A stretch of DNA of 64,000 nt. Source: JABWCQ01 sp964530625. GTDB taxonomy: Bacteria > Electryoneota > RPQS01. The stretch is from positions 270,861 to 334,860 of the forward strand of contig CAZHAK010000001.1 of NCBI GenBank assembly GCA_964530625.1, written 5' to 3'. Below are positions 27,984 to 38,200 of this stretch, piece after piece; position 1 is the stretch's first letter, and each line of letters begins with the position of its first letter. The notes under the pieces are model-generated. The model saw only the letters and a program-made list of their open reading frames with translations. It was not told where the DNA came from and did no database searches. Made by a program: the position numbers and the translations under genes.

Positions 27984-29193
27984 TCATTTCCCGAATCTTT
28001 TGCTCTGCGTCACGCTGCATTTTCGCCGCTGCATTCTCCGGCGACAGATAACCGCCCAATACGGATTGATAGGATGTGCGCATAGCGTCCCATACTGCGC
28101 GCAATTCCGGAACTATCGGCATGGCTCTGCCGACCTCAAACTGTGACAGACTCTCGGCAACGTGCGGTCGAGATAGATAACTCGAGTCCGCGCGCACGGC
28201 AAGCGAGCTGGGAATGATGCCCGTCGCTTCCACAAACTGCTGCTGCACGCTGTCGCTCAATAAAAATTTCAACAACCGAACGGCCTCATCAAGTTCTCTG
28301 CCTTCGCTATGGACATTGATTGAGTAGCCCAACGGCGAGACCATCGGCGCAGGCCACAATCCGGTCGCGGAAACCTTCGGAATCCGCGCAAGTTCGTAAT
28401 CAATTCCCGCCGCACCATACCCGCTCCACGACCACGGCCCGTTAATCAGCATCGCCGCGCGGCCCTCTTTGAATAGCGCGTCGGCAGTATTGTAGTCGCA
28501 ATCAGGCGGCACCATTTTATGCTCGTCGCGTAGCGATCGTACAAATCGAAAAGCGTTCGCCGCCGCAGGAGTATTCAGCGTTGGCCGTGCTTCATCGTCC
28601 AGCACCCAGCCGCCAAATCCCGAAAGCCACGGAATAAAAAAGAACGGCTCCGTAAAATTCCAAACCAAACCCCACTGATCAGTAACACCGTCGCCATTCA
28701 AGTCTTTCGTTGCTTCCTTGCCCATCACGAGCAATTCGTCCGTCGTCCGCGGTGGAACAGGCATCAGCTTTTTGTTGTAAACCAGCGTCAAATGATTACC
28801 GATTCGATCCGCAACTTGATATGTATTTCCCTTAAACGTAACTACAGCACGCTCGTCGAAACACTCGAATTCGCTTGTAGAGAAATATTCGTCAAGCGGA
28901 CGAACAAACCGCATTGTCGCCAGCGGCCCCACTTGATCAGATGGCCCATACACAAGATCAGGGCCAAGCCCGGCCAGGGCAGCAGATTGATAGTTTGAGC
29001 GTAACTCTTCAGTCTCTTTATAGATTACTTCGATTGTGACGGAATCCAACCGTGCATCATAGTCCTGCACGACACGCACAAGCACGGCCCGATCTTCAGG
29101 CTGCATCTGATGCCAAAGTTGAATACGCGTGATGCCGTCGTTTCGCGCACAACCCAAAACGAACAGCAGACACGATAACAACAGCCATTGCAC
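27976..29193 (-). CDS. malE: ABC sugar transporter substrate-binding lipoprotein, MalE type
   Basis: 405 aa from a GTG at 29193, one nt past the stop of the GH57 gene; GGAG lies 12 nt upstream. The open frame extends further upstream but there it only reads through the GH57 gene antisense-frame and has no signal. The chosen start gives QWLLLSCLLFVLGC, a lipoprotein signal with a lipobox-like VLGC. The mature part is a family 1 binding protein (IQLWHQMQPEDRAVLVRVVQ, LAGLGPDLVYGPSDQVGPL, GRAAMLINGPWSWSGYG). It captures oligosaccharides for MalF/MalG/MalK; maltodextrin is inferred from context. Confidence 0.88.
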   Translation of the reverse strand: MQWLLLSCLLFVLGCARNDGITRIQLWHQMQPEDRAVLVRVVQDYDARLDSVTIEVIYKETEELRSNYQSAALAGLGPDLVYGPSDQVGPLATMRFVRPLDEYFSTSEFECFDERAVVTFKGNTYQVADRIGNHLTLVYNKKLMPVPPRTTDELLVMGKEATKDLNGDGVTDQWGLVWNFTEPFFFIPWLSGFGGWVLDDEARPTLNTPAAANAFRFVRSLRDEHKMVPPDCDYNTADALFKEGRAAMLINGPWSWSGYGAAGIDYELARIPKVSATGLWPAPMVSPLGYSINVHSEGRELDEAVRLLKFLLSDSVQQQFVEATGIIPSSLAVRADSSYLSRPHVAESLSQFEVGRAMPIVPELRAVWDAMRTSYQSVLGGYLSPENAAAKMQRDAEQKIREMNE

Positions 29194-29194
29194 G

Positions 29195-31405
29195 TCAGTC
29201 ACGCACTCCAAACACGTCGTGGCGAATGATAACGTCGCCTTCACCCTCGTCCACCGTGAACGCGCGATTGGCGTGCGAAAATTCTTCAGACGGCGACCAC
29301 GCGCCCGCTTGGCCTGAGTTGGTGAATTTATATTGCACCTCTGTGCCGAGCGGCAGCTCAATCTCATAAGTCCAAATGCCGTCACCGGCTTGTTGGTCAC
29401 CGGCAGCTCCGTCGTCGCGCATGCGCTTTGTATTCGGTTGCCACTCTCCGAGTTCAGGTTGATTCCCGACAATGTAAATACTCTCAGCAACGTCAATTCC
29501 AGTAGCGTCACATTCAAAACGAACGCGCCGCATCTCGCCGCCCCGCTTCATCACACCCCCAGCTTCCTGCGCGGAGAGTTTGGCCTGACTTAATATCGGC
29601 TCAAATGTTGGCGTCTCAATATCAACTCCCGCATCTTCCATGTGTTTATAGACGGCGCGCAAATGCGAGAAGAATGCTTCTTCGAACGGACGATCACCTC
29701 CGGGCGCACCTTGATCTGCGCCGTACCACCAAAACCAATCAGACCCTTCAGCGGCATACATAGACTCATAAGCGCGATAAGTAGCCGCGCCCTGCATGCT
29801 CTTCTCCATCGGCGCACGTGGATCAGGCTGCGGCAAGCCAGACTCTTCGAGCGCTTGCCGAGTCTTCAGCAGATACTCCCATGCCTTGTTCTCCTCGGGC
29901 TCTCCAATCCAGGTATCAAAATTCGCATTAATCCAAGATCCCGGCCATAACTCGGTAATCTCAGCAAGCTCTTCTATCGGATGCGCAGGTACGTTTCGCT
30001 CGGGATTTCCTCTGAAGTACTCGGTTGGATGAACACAGGTCACGAGTCCGTCCGCGCGCAAGTCGGTTAACCGCGCGTACAAACCATTCAGAAATCGCTT
30101 CGCATCCATGTCAAAGCGATACCACTCCCACGCGTTCTCGCCGTCAAGAATCACGGTTAGCAATCTGTCATCATCGTCCGCAGCAGGCTCAAATTTCAAA
30201 ATCTCATTTGCAAAATGCTCCACTGCAGTGCCAGGATCCATGTTCTGATAAGTGAAACCGATATGATCAGAGATCGTCGTCTCGCGGAAAACAATAGCAA
30301 GATCACCGTCGGGAGTCCTCAACCGATAAGGTTTCGCGATGTCAAGACCAGCAGGCTTCGAACGATTCAGAACGTGCATATCTCCGCAAATCCAGCGGAC
30401 ACCATGATGACGAAACACTTCCGCCGCAGCTTGTGAAATCGATCCCTCGGCTGGCCACATGCCTTGCGGTGGACGGCGAAAGAGCGTCTCGTAGGATACG
30501 ATACCCTTTACAACTTGTGCCTCTGCATCCTGCGGATAAGCAAATCGCGTGGGCAAATCGCTCTTGGGCTGACATATCTTGGCAATATCGCTGTCAATCA
30601 AAAGCGGCAAAATCGGATGATAGAGCGGCGTCGTAATCACATCAAGTTGTCCGCTCGCAAGCAGTTGCTCGTGCTCAGGAATAACAGCTTGCATGACGCG
30701 CACGGCTTCGGCGACGACGCGATTCGCGTCACGCTCAGAAAATCTACGATTACCGCGAATGAAGAACTGACCCTCGCGCTCCTCGACCAAGTCACTCAGG
30801 TCGACGTCAAGCCGGGAAGTGCCACGTAGAAAATCCGGATCAAAATGCGCGACAAAAAGCCATGTTTTCACGTCACGCAAGTCCGCTGTAGTCAAGCGTT
30901 CGTGCGGCGCATGCTTTAGACTCTCGTATTCAGGAAATCGCGCGATCTGAACCTCAGATATACCAAAAGCGCTCCACGGATCGCTAACCAATTTCGCGCG
31001 CTCCGCGTCGGAAATCTTCTCGGTCGGCATCAGCGCAAGATCAATCCAAGGGTCTGTCTTAATACCGCTCGCGAAGTACGCCTCCGTGTCAATCTCCCAA
31101 AGCCCGTCCTCGAAATTCCGCCGCAAGTACGGATCCAATCGCTCCACATAATAATGTTGCAACTGTTGCAGTAGCGAAGAAGTTAAGTTGATCGTAGCAT
31201 GAACCTCGGGATAGTCCTCGTGCAGCGCGGCCATATCCCAATAGTCCTTCGTGGCGTGAGTCCTCACCCACGGTCCCGAAAGCTCGTCCGTCTCCGGATT
31301 GACATAGAGCGGCTGATGCTGATGCCAAATGATATTTAGATAGAGATCACCTGCGCCGGCGATGGATACGGTGATCAGAATTAGGAGTAAAAAGGTAAAT
31401 CGCAT
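29195..31405 (-). CDS. Exported GH57 alpha-amylase/amylopullulanase with CBM20
   Basis: 736 aa. Signal peptide MRFTFLLLILITVSIAGAG. GH57 conserved regions: IIWHQHQPLY (~26-35), GMWPAEGSISQ with the nucleophile Glu (~318), WICGDMHVL, and VILDGENAWEWY with the acid/base Asp (~420). The C-terminal ~100 residues form a CBM20-like starch-binding domain (VAESIYIVGNQPELGEWQP, VQYKFTNSGQAGAWSPSEE). It hydrolyses alpha-1,4 and perhaps alpha-1,6 bonds of oligosaccharides, probably in the periplasm before ABC import. Lies 12 nt after malK and 1 nt before malE. Confidence 0.9.
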   Translation of the reverse strand: MRFTFLLLILITVSIAGAGDLYLNIIWHQHQPLYVNPETDELSGPWVRTHATKDYWDMAALHEDYPEVHATINLTSSLLQQLQHYYVERLDPYLRRNFEDGLWEIDTEAYFASGIKTDPWIDLALMPTEKISDAERAKLVSDPWSAFGISEVQIARFPEYESLKHAPHERLTTADLRDVKTWLFVAHFDPDFLRGTSRLDVDLSDLVEEREGQFFIRGNRRFSERDANRVVAEAVRVMQAVIPEHEQLLASGQLDVITTPLYHPILPLLIDSDIAKICQPKSDLPTRFAYPQDAEAQVVKGIVSYETLFRRPPQGMWPAEGSISQAAAEVFRHHGVRWICGDMHVLNRSKPAGLDIAKPYRLRTPDGDLAIVFRETTISDHIGFTYQNMDPGTAVEHFANEILKFEPAADDDDRLLTVILDGENAWEWYRFDMDAKRFLNGLYARLTDLRADGLVTCVHPTEYFRGNPERNVPAHPIEELAEITELWPGSWINANFDTWIGEPEENKAWEYLLKTRQALEESGLPQPDPRAPMEKSMQGAATYRAYESMYAAEGSDWFWWYGADQGAPGGDRPFEEAFFSHLRAVYKHMEDAGVDIETPTFEPILSQAKLSAQEAGGVMKRGGEMRRVRFECDATGIDVAESIYIVGNQPELGEWQPNTKRMRDDGAAGDQQAGDGIWTYEIELPLGTEVQYKFTNSGQAGAWSPSEEFSHANRAFTVDEGEGDVIIRHDVFGVRD

Positions 31406-31417
31406 AACACTTAAGTA

Positions 31418-32491
31418 TTAGTCGCGAGCCAAAGACAGCTCGCTCACCGCGTCGAAATAATGCACCGTCAGAGGGTCGAAAAACACGGGCAATCTTGAAT
31501 CAGGCTTGACCTCCGTCCGCGGATCGCACCGCACAATCAGTTCCTGCTCGTCGACATTGCCGTAAACTAGAAGTTCATTGCCAATCGGTTCAACAACGTC
31601 AACATTCAAATCAAATCCAACCTTGCCGTTGCCGCTCGTCCCTACGTTGATATGCTCCGGCCGCAAGCCCAACGTAAGCGTGCTTGCGCCGCTCACCTTA
31701 AGCGAAGACGGCAACGCAAATTTAAGTCTGCCCGAATGGAATGTGCCGCCGTCACACGCGCCCGAAATGAAATTCATTGCTGGTGATCCAATAAACCCGG
31801 CAACGAACTTGTTCGCGGGCCTGCGATAGACATTCAGCGGTGAATCAATCTGTTGAATCACACCATCTTTCATGACGACAATGCGTTCGCCCAGCGTCAT
31901 CGCCTCAATCTGATCATGCGTCACATAAACCATCGCCGTCTTAAGCCGCTTATGCAAACGGGAGATCTCAGTTCTCGTATGCGCGCGCAATTTCGCGTCA
32001 AGATTTGAAAGCGGCTCATCAAACAAAAACGCAGACGGATGCCGCACCACGGCACGTCCCAAGGCGACGCGCTGCCGTTGACCGCCGGAAAGCTCCTTAG
32101 GTTTGCGATGCAATAAATCACCCAGCTCAAAAAACGAGGCGGCCTCCTTAACCCGTTGCTCAATCTCCGCAATCGGCGCCTTTCGCATCTTCAATCCGAA
32201 TGCCATGTTGTCATACACGGACAAGTGCGGATAGAGTGCATAGTTTTGAAACACCATCGCGATGTCCCGGTCACGCGGATGAACGCTGGTGATGTTCTTG
32301 CCGCCAATCCAAATCTCGCCTGACGTAGGAACCTCAAGTCCCGCAATCGAGCGCAAAATCGTTGACTTCCCGCATCCGGACGGCCCGACCAAAACAACGA
32401 ACTCATCTTCGCGCACGGTGAAACTGATGTTGCGAAGAACTTTTACGTCGCCAAATTGTTTGTTCAGATTACGCAGTTCAATACTTGCCAT
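31418..32491 (-). CDS. malK: ABC sugar transporter ATPase, MalK/UgpC type
   Basis: 357 aa. Walker A GPSGCGKST (~38-46), Q-loop MVFQNYALYPHLSVYDNM, signature LSGGQRQRVALGRA, Walker B AFLFDEPLSNLDAKLR, H-loop VYVTHDQIEAMTLGERI. The C-terminal ~115 residues are the OB/TOBE regulatory domain (LTLGLRPEHINVG). It energises the MalF/MalG importer. Lies 28 nt after the debranching-enzyme gene, and unusually ahead of malE, malF and malG with the GH57 gene in between. Confidence 0.93.
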   Translation of the reverse strand: MASIELRNLNKQFGDVKVLRNISFTVREDEFVVLVGPSGCGKSTILRSIAGLEVPTSGEIWIGGKNITSVHPRDRDIAMVFQNYALYPHLSVYDNMAFGLKMRKAPIAEIEQRVKEAASFFELGDLLHRKPKELSGGQRQRVALGRAVVRHPSAFLFDEPLSNLDAKLRAHTRTEISRLHKRLKTAMVYVTHDQIEAMTLGERIVVMKDGVIQQIDSPLNVYRRPANKFVAGFIGSPAMNFISGACDGGTFHSGRLKFALPSSLKVSGASTLTLGLRPEHINVGTSGNGKVGFDLNVDVVEPIGNELLVYGNVDEQELIVRCDPRTEVKPDSRLPVFFDPLTVHYFDAVSELSLARD

Positions 32492-32519
32492 GAATACTAC
32501 TTTGCAAGGAAGTCAAATG

Positions 32520-35228
32520 TTATTGGCCAAGTGTGCTCAGCCGGTCGTAAATATTTGAACCATTGGAAAGATTACCGCCGCCGCTCCAGCGCTCGGCAAC
32601 CGCGTTAACCGCACGAAACTCGCCGATACCAGCGCCGCCATGATCATCCTGCGCACCGCACAGCACCGTCCAATCCCATTCACCGGATTTCTTTGGAAAG
32701 AGTAATTTGGGCAAACAGAACGAAATCGTTTTTGAGCCAACGTCACCGAACTGATCATTCATCGTGCGCGGAATAAACTCACCGACGATTTGTCCAGCAC
32801 CGTCCTCAATCCTCAATCCTCCGCCTACATATATGATACGGTCAAACGGCGTGTCAAGCGACAAATTCGAATTCGCACCGACGTCCGTGCGCGTAGCGTC
32901 GCTCGTGTGCAGACAAATCGCGACATATGTCAACTGAAATCCGTACACAGGATGCCAACCCGGCTGCCATAAATTGTCAAATTTGAGTTGAAAGTAATAG
33001 CTGTCTTTTGCGTCGCGCACTTCAAACTGCCTAAGATCGAGAATCCCGTCACGGAAATTCTCATCCGTCGGATAAAGATATGCGCCGTCGCCGACGTCAT
33101 CGCCCTCCGGATCATTCACGCGATTCATCAATAGCGAAAGCTCGATGTCGCAATGTATGTCCTGACCCGTTAGCACAACCCATTCCGGATCCTTCAAACT
33201 CGCGAAGTCAAGCTTCTTGATCGGTGGCGCAAACGATAAGTCCTGCGGCCCCTTGTCATACGGCCAGCCGGTCAGCGTATGCTGCGAAGTCGGCTTGCCG
33301 TCCACAAGCATATAGCCGTTCGACTTAGAATAAACCACTCGCAATGAATCCGTTGTGTTGATTTCACCGGTGATTCCGCGTGCGATGTCAAAAAACTTTA
33401 CAGGCAGCGGACGCATCGGAGCTTGCTCTGCATTCAGCTCAATCACGGTCGAGTCCTTGAACTGCTGCATCGCCACTCGAATCTTAGTTCCGCCGCAGTT
33501 TACCGTGGTCGAAACGTTTCCCCACGACTCGGGAATCCGCGGCGCGAACAGCCAAAACGGATCAACACGGCCATACACGACCGGACGGATGCCAAGAAAA
33601 TCCTGATACGTCGCGCGCAGAAACTCCGCGAGACTCCACGCCTGCGTAGGCGTGCCTGACCAATTTATATAATCATTCTCCGGTCGCTTCACCGCGTCGA
33701 AGAGCTCCGGAAGCGATCCCACCATGCCTCGCTCGCGCATGTGCCACGATTCGTACTCCATCACCTTCAGAGCCAAGTCGCCGCGCCCTTCACGAATCAA
33801 GAGCGATTTCGCAGGCCCCGAGTTCCAAACCCATACGATGCCCTGATGATACGCGTTGTCCTTCGGATAGTGCCAATCCTGATGAAACGGATGAAAACAC
33901 GTATCTTCAGGACTCAAGCTCAGCACACCGTGCTGATAGAACAATTCGCTCGCGATTTTCTTAGTGACGGTCGCGGAAAGCTGCGGCGGCACCAGCGGCG
34001 TATAGGGCGCGGTGAAGGCAAACATCTGATTGGGCCGCATCGTTGTATCCGGCGTGCCGTCCGCCATCAGTCGATCATAGAAATGATCCTGCGACGGCGC
34101 AAGATACTCAGCCAAAAAATTCCTGCGATTCTTCTCGGCGGTCTCTTTCCATTTTGGATTCGGCTTGCGCGTCATTCGAGTCGCGTTGTCAAGCGCCGAA
34201 TAGTGCAGCGCCTGAATTTCAATCGCGCGATTTCCGCGCGGTGTGTGCGGCCCGTCGGGACCGACCGCGTCCATCCACGTATCCGCGTCGCCGTGCGTCA
34301 AAAATCCGAAGCTGTCGCTCTTCGCCACCGCCGCATCGAGCGCAATCCGCATTGCGCCGCTGTCCGACAGCAGCGTATCCCAAAGCGCATAGTCTCCCGA
34401 GTAGATGCCGTATTCATACACTTCGCGCATCCACCACGGCGTCCCATCGGCTGTATTATAGACAATCTCTTCACCGGGCCTGACGCGATTTGGAATTCTC
34501 CCGTACGTCGGACTATTCGGATCGCGGTCAATCCACCCAGCAAATCTCATCAACAATTTCTTCGCCGCGTCATAGTGTCCCGTCACCAATAAACCCGGCA
34601 GCGAAATAAACGTATCGCGTCCCCAGCCTTCATTGAACCACGGGATTCCAGCGTAGAGGAGGGAATCGTTTTCAGCGAGAAGATTTAGAAGCTGCGCATT
34701 CGTCCATTGAATAGCGGCGTTCAGACTCGCGCTTGAACTTTGCAGCGCTTCCGCAGATAAGGGCTCTACAAATGGCTCATCAGCCCGCTTGAACCACGTT
34801 GAATCAGCGTATAACCAAACGTCAGATGAAGCGGAGTAGAAAACCGTGTTGTGAGCCGGCAGTAACCACAAAGCGAGGTTCTCTCCATCTTTCCAGACCC
34901 AACGGATGGAGTTGGGCCAGACTTCACATTCTGCGTCAGAGAATTTCCTGATCCAATCATAATTGCCAGTGTCTCTTCCGCCACGAATATGAAGTGACTT
35001 CGTGGGATATGGCCGATTCTCACTTACTACCCGTTCTCGATTCACCCACAACCCCATCCACCCCTGATCCCAATCATCACCGGTAGATCCATATAGATAT
35101 GTACCGTTTCCATTGGCAATCAAGAACGGACGGTTTTCTCCAGCCTTAACTTCAAACGGGATCCATTGCGCAAATGAGCACTGCGCAAGCAGAAAAACCG
35201 CTAACCCAACCCAGAGTTTTTTGATCAC
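32520..35228 (-). CDS. Exported amylo-alpha-1,6-glucosidase-like debranching enzyme (GH133-type) with glucodextranase C-like domain
   Basis: 902 aa. Signal peptide (LWVGLAVFLLAQCSFAQ). The catalytic (alpha/alpha)6 barrel resembles the glucosidase half of glycogen debranching enzymes: AGIPWFNEGWGRDTFISLPG (~195), GDADTWMDAVGPDGPHTPRG (~330) with the candidate acid, and YHQGIVWVWNSGPAKSLL. The C-terminal ~220 residues (LTGQDIHCDIELSLLMNR, DPEGDDVGDGAYLYPTD, FDRIIYVGG) resemble the sugar-binding C domain of glucodextranases. It should remove alpha-1,6 branches so linear dextrins can be imported. Two nt after the amylase gene. Confidence 0.86.
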   Translation of the reverse strand: MIKKLWVGLAVFLLAQCSFAQWIPFEVKAGENRPFLIANGNGTYLYGSTGDDWDQGWMGLWVNRERVVSENRPYPTKSLHIRGGRDTGNYDWIRKFSDAECEVWPNSIRWVWKDGENLALWLLPAHNTVFYSASSDVWLYADSTWFKRADEPFVEPLSAEALQSSSASLNAAIQWTNAQLLNLLAENDSLLYAGIPWFNEGWGRDTFISLPGLLVTGHYDAAKKLLMRFAGWIDRDPNSPTYGRIPNRVRPGEEIVYNTADGTPWWMREVYEYGIYSGDYALWDTLLSDSGAMRIALDAAVAKSDSFGFLTHGDADTWMDAVGPDGPHTPRGNRAIEIQALHYSALDNATRMTRKPNPKWKETAEKNRRNFLAEYLAPSQDHFYDRLMADGTPDTTMRPNQMFAFTAPYTPLVPPQLSATVTKKIASELFYQHGVLSLSPEDTCFHPFHQDWHYPKDNAYHQGIVWVWNSGPAKSLLIREGRGDLALKVMEYESWHMRERGMVGSLPELFDAVKRPENDYINWSGTPTQAWSLAEFLRATYQDFLGIRPVVYGRVDPFWLFAPRIPESWGNVSTTVNCGGTKIRVAMQQFKDSTVIELNAEQAPMRPLPVKFFDIARGITGEINTTDSLRVVYSKSNGYMLVDGKPTSQHTLTGWPYDKGPQDLSFAPPIKKLDFASLKDPEWVVLTGQDIHCDIELSLLMNRVNDPEGDDVGDGAYLYPTDENFRDGILDLRQFEVRDAKDSYYFQLKFDNLWQPGWHPVYGFQLTYVAICLHTSDATRTDVGANSNLSLDTPFDRIIYVGGGLRIEDGAGQIVGEFIPRTMNDQFGDVGSKTISFCLPKLLFPKKSGEWDWTVLCGAQDDHGGAGIGEFRAVNAVAERWSGGGNLSNGSNIYDRLSTLGQ

Positions 35229-35230
35229 GG

Positions 35231-38200
35231 CTATTTCATCAACACAAGTTTCTTAGTACGCGCGACGCCGTCGGCTTGCAGCATCACAAAATAAATACCG
35301 CTCGACACGTTCGAGCCATCCCACCTGAATTCGTGAACGCCCGCCTGCATCATGTCATCGGCTAACCGCGCGGTTTCGCGGCCCAGCACGTCAAACACGC
35401 GCAGCTTCACCCGTGATGCCTTCGCCAATTCAAACGGAATCGTCACCACCGGATTAAACGGATTCGGATAGGGAGCGAGCAGCTCAGTCGTCCGCGGTAT
35501 CGCCGGAGTCTCATTCGCATCCACGGAAATCGCCGAGTCCGAGATCACCCACACGCGTCCGGTGTAGGCGGGTATCATATCAGAGATTGTGGTTAGCTCC
35601 GAACCAAGCACCGAGTAGTTTGTTGCGCTTATCAATTCAGAAACAAAATAGGTCGAGTCCGGATGAATCCCCAGCGGCCCCGCGTCAAGCGTAATTGCGG
35701 TCTGCAATGACGTAGAACTGAAGTTGCCGCCGAAAATCACCGGATCCATACCCGCTCCCGTTCGCGAGAATGCATAACAGGAAGTAGGCTGATCAGTGGG
35801 AATACGAGTGAAGTCACCCGTCCTCATTGCCGGCAACAGCTTCCGCGCCTGCAGCAAACGATAGTAATGATCACGCATGTTGTGCGGATCGCTACCCCAA
35901 TTGATTAGGCCGCGCTGCGACGTCTCGCCGAATTCCTGCCCCGCGTAAATCATCGGGATACCCGGGATGGACAGCAGCAGAGCCGAAACGAGTTTCGTCT
36001 GCGCGGGTGTCTTTATCGAAACATAACGCGACTCGTCATGATTCTCGATAAACCGGAACGGATTCTTGTATTGCGGCCACGGGAATCCGAAATTCGTGAT
36101 TAAATTGGTGAGGTTTGCGAAACTCGGCACAGCCGGAAACATGTTCGTAAAAGCGGCCTGTCCCTCGTGATGAAGCGCCCAGTCATAGGTGATGTCGAAG
36201 CGGTTGTTCAGTATCGTGAAATCGTTCGCGGAAGCCTCGCCAAGCAGAAAAATCTCCGGCTTGATCTTTTTCAATTCGCGTCGCCAATCCACCCAGAACT
36301 GCGGTGTCCGCTGCATCGGCCCCCACGCCACGTCACAGCGATATCCGTCAATATCGAACTCTTCCACCCAATATCTGCACATGTCAATGTAATATCGCGC
36401 CGCTTCAGGATTATTGAGATTGATGTTTGGCAGACTCAGCCAATCGTAATAATAGGTGTAGTTACCTTGCCCGTCACGGTCATACCAATCCCAGTAAAAT
36501 GAATTGCGCCCGTAGCGAATCGCGTCCTGCATAAACGGATGCCCGATACCGGTGTGATTGATGACCATGTCGAGAATGACGCGGATGCCGTATGAGTGCG
36601 CAGTCGCAACCAATTCGTGCAAGTCTTCGGCAGTCCCGTAATCCTGTTCGACTGTATAGTAGTCCGTTATCTCATAGCCATGATCGGACGGCCCTTCAAA
36701 AATCGGCATCATCCAAATCGCGCTGACTCCAAGTCCCGCGATGCGCGGAATGTCCGCCGTAATACCGTCCAAATCACCCGAGGCGGAGTGCGAGCGCGGG
36801 AAAATTTCATAGACGATCGCATTGTCCACCCACTCGGCGGTTTCGTCATTCATAAAAGCGCTCTCTCCATTTTCGTTGACCCGCACAAACGTGCGCATCC
36901 GGCTCGAATTCTGCTCGGTGTCAGTAACAGTGAGATCAAAATAGTATTCACCATGAACACTCGGAATAACAAAACTTGCCTGAACACTGTTCGCGCCGTT
37001 CAATGTCACCGGCGCAGGATTATCAGGATCCGCTTCCCACAAATAGGTCAGTGCATTTCCTTGCGGATCTGTAGAGGGTGACGCGTCAAGAAATATGGTC
37101 GCGTCGCCGATATTCACAACAAGATTCGGATTCGGCGCGTGGTCCACGAGTAACGGAAAATTCATCTGCGCCGAACGTCCCGTGTCACCGACGACGTCAC
37201 GCGCATAAAGCGTAAAAAGATTGTCACCTTCAACGAGCGTCACCGCCAGCGCAAAGCTGTCTGCCGTCATCGTGACGGGACGCGTCGCGCCGTTTTGCAG
37301 CATCCAAACGGAACTCAGCGGTGGTCCCGTCGTGATACGTCCCTTAATAGTGCGTGTAGCGACGCGCGTTGGCGCTCCGCGAGTCAGAATTCGGCACAGC
37401 GGTCCCGTATGCAAAACACCGGGCCCGATGTCCTGCGGCAAGATAGCGGCAACTCCGCGTCCCGGCGCGTCAAGCGTCATGCGGCGCGTAAGCCCGTAGT
37501 TTTTGGACATCTTCTCCTCGACGTCCGCCGCCATAAAGAAAATCGCGTCGTAAATATCCGGATCTTCCAGGCCGTCAATGCCGCCTTGCGCAGAAGTAAC
37601 TTCTGCAACGTATCCATCTGCCTGACTTCCCGCAACGACGCTGACACATGTGTATTGCCACGCCATTTGGTAGTTTCCGAGCGCGTTCTCTAAGTCGTGA
37701 ACGGCGAGAAAACAGTCAAGCGCGTTGCTGGTCGCCTCAAACCGAATTGGAGCGCCCTCGGTGCCAATCGCGCCATAGTGAATTCGATTATGAACCGCCG
37801 CATTGAAATGCGGACTCGCCGGATTCAATAGCGGAATGATGATTCCGGTTGCGCCCAATCCAGCAACTTCGTATTCCGCACTCAGTCCGGGAATCGCCGC
37901 GTAAGCGCCCGCTTCCGCAGTGATGGTCACAATCGCCATCGAGTTCGCGGTCAAATCTGAAAAGAACCGTGGTCGGATTTCAAGTGAATCGCCGTTGGAG
38001 TAAGCATAAATACCGAAGTCGCGCAAGTCGACGGATTCAGTAGTTGAATAGAGGCGGTCACCTCGCGCATCAACGACATTATAGCCGTCGCCGTCGTCGA
38101 AACCGTACATCAGATTCCGAGTGGTGGAACGGCCCGCGCTGTCGATCGCTTGTATCGTAACCTCGGCATAAAGGACGTTCGTGGGCAGCGCGTTCAATGT

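Noticed and set aside
29194..29517. 108-codon N-terminal extension of the MalE-like frame
   Set aside because: It runs inside the GH57 gene in another frame and hides the lipoprotein signal that begins at the GTG at 29193.
33741..34592. 283-codon plus-strand frame opposite the debranching enzyme gene
   Set aside because: Arg/His-rich antisense shadow of a well-supported coding gene; no domain.
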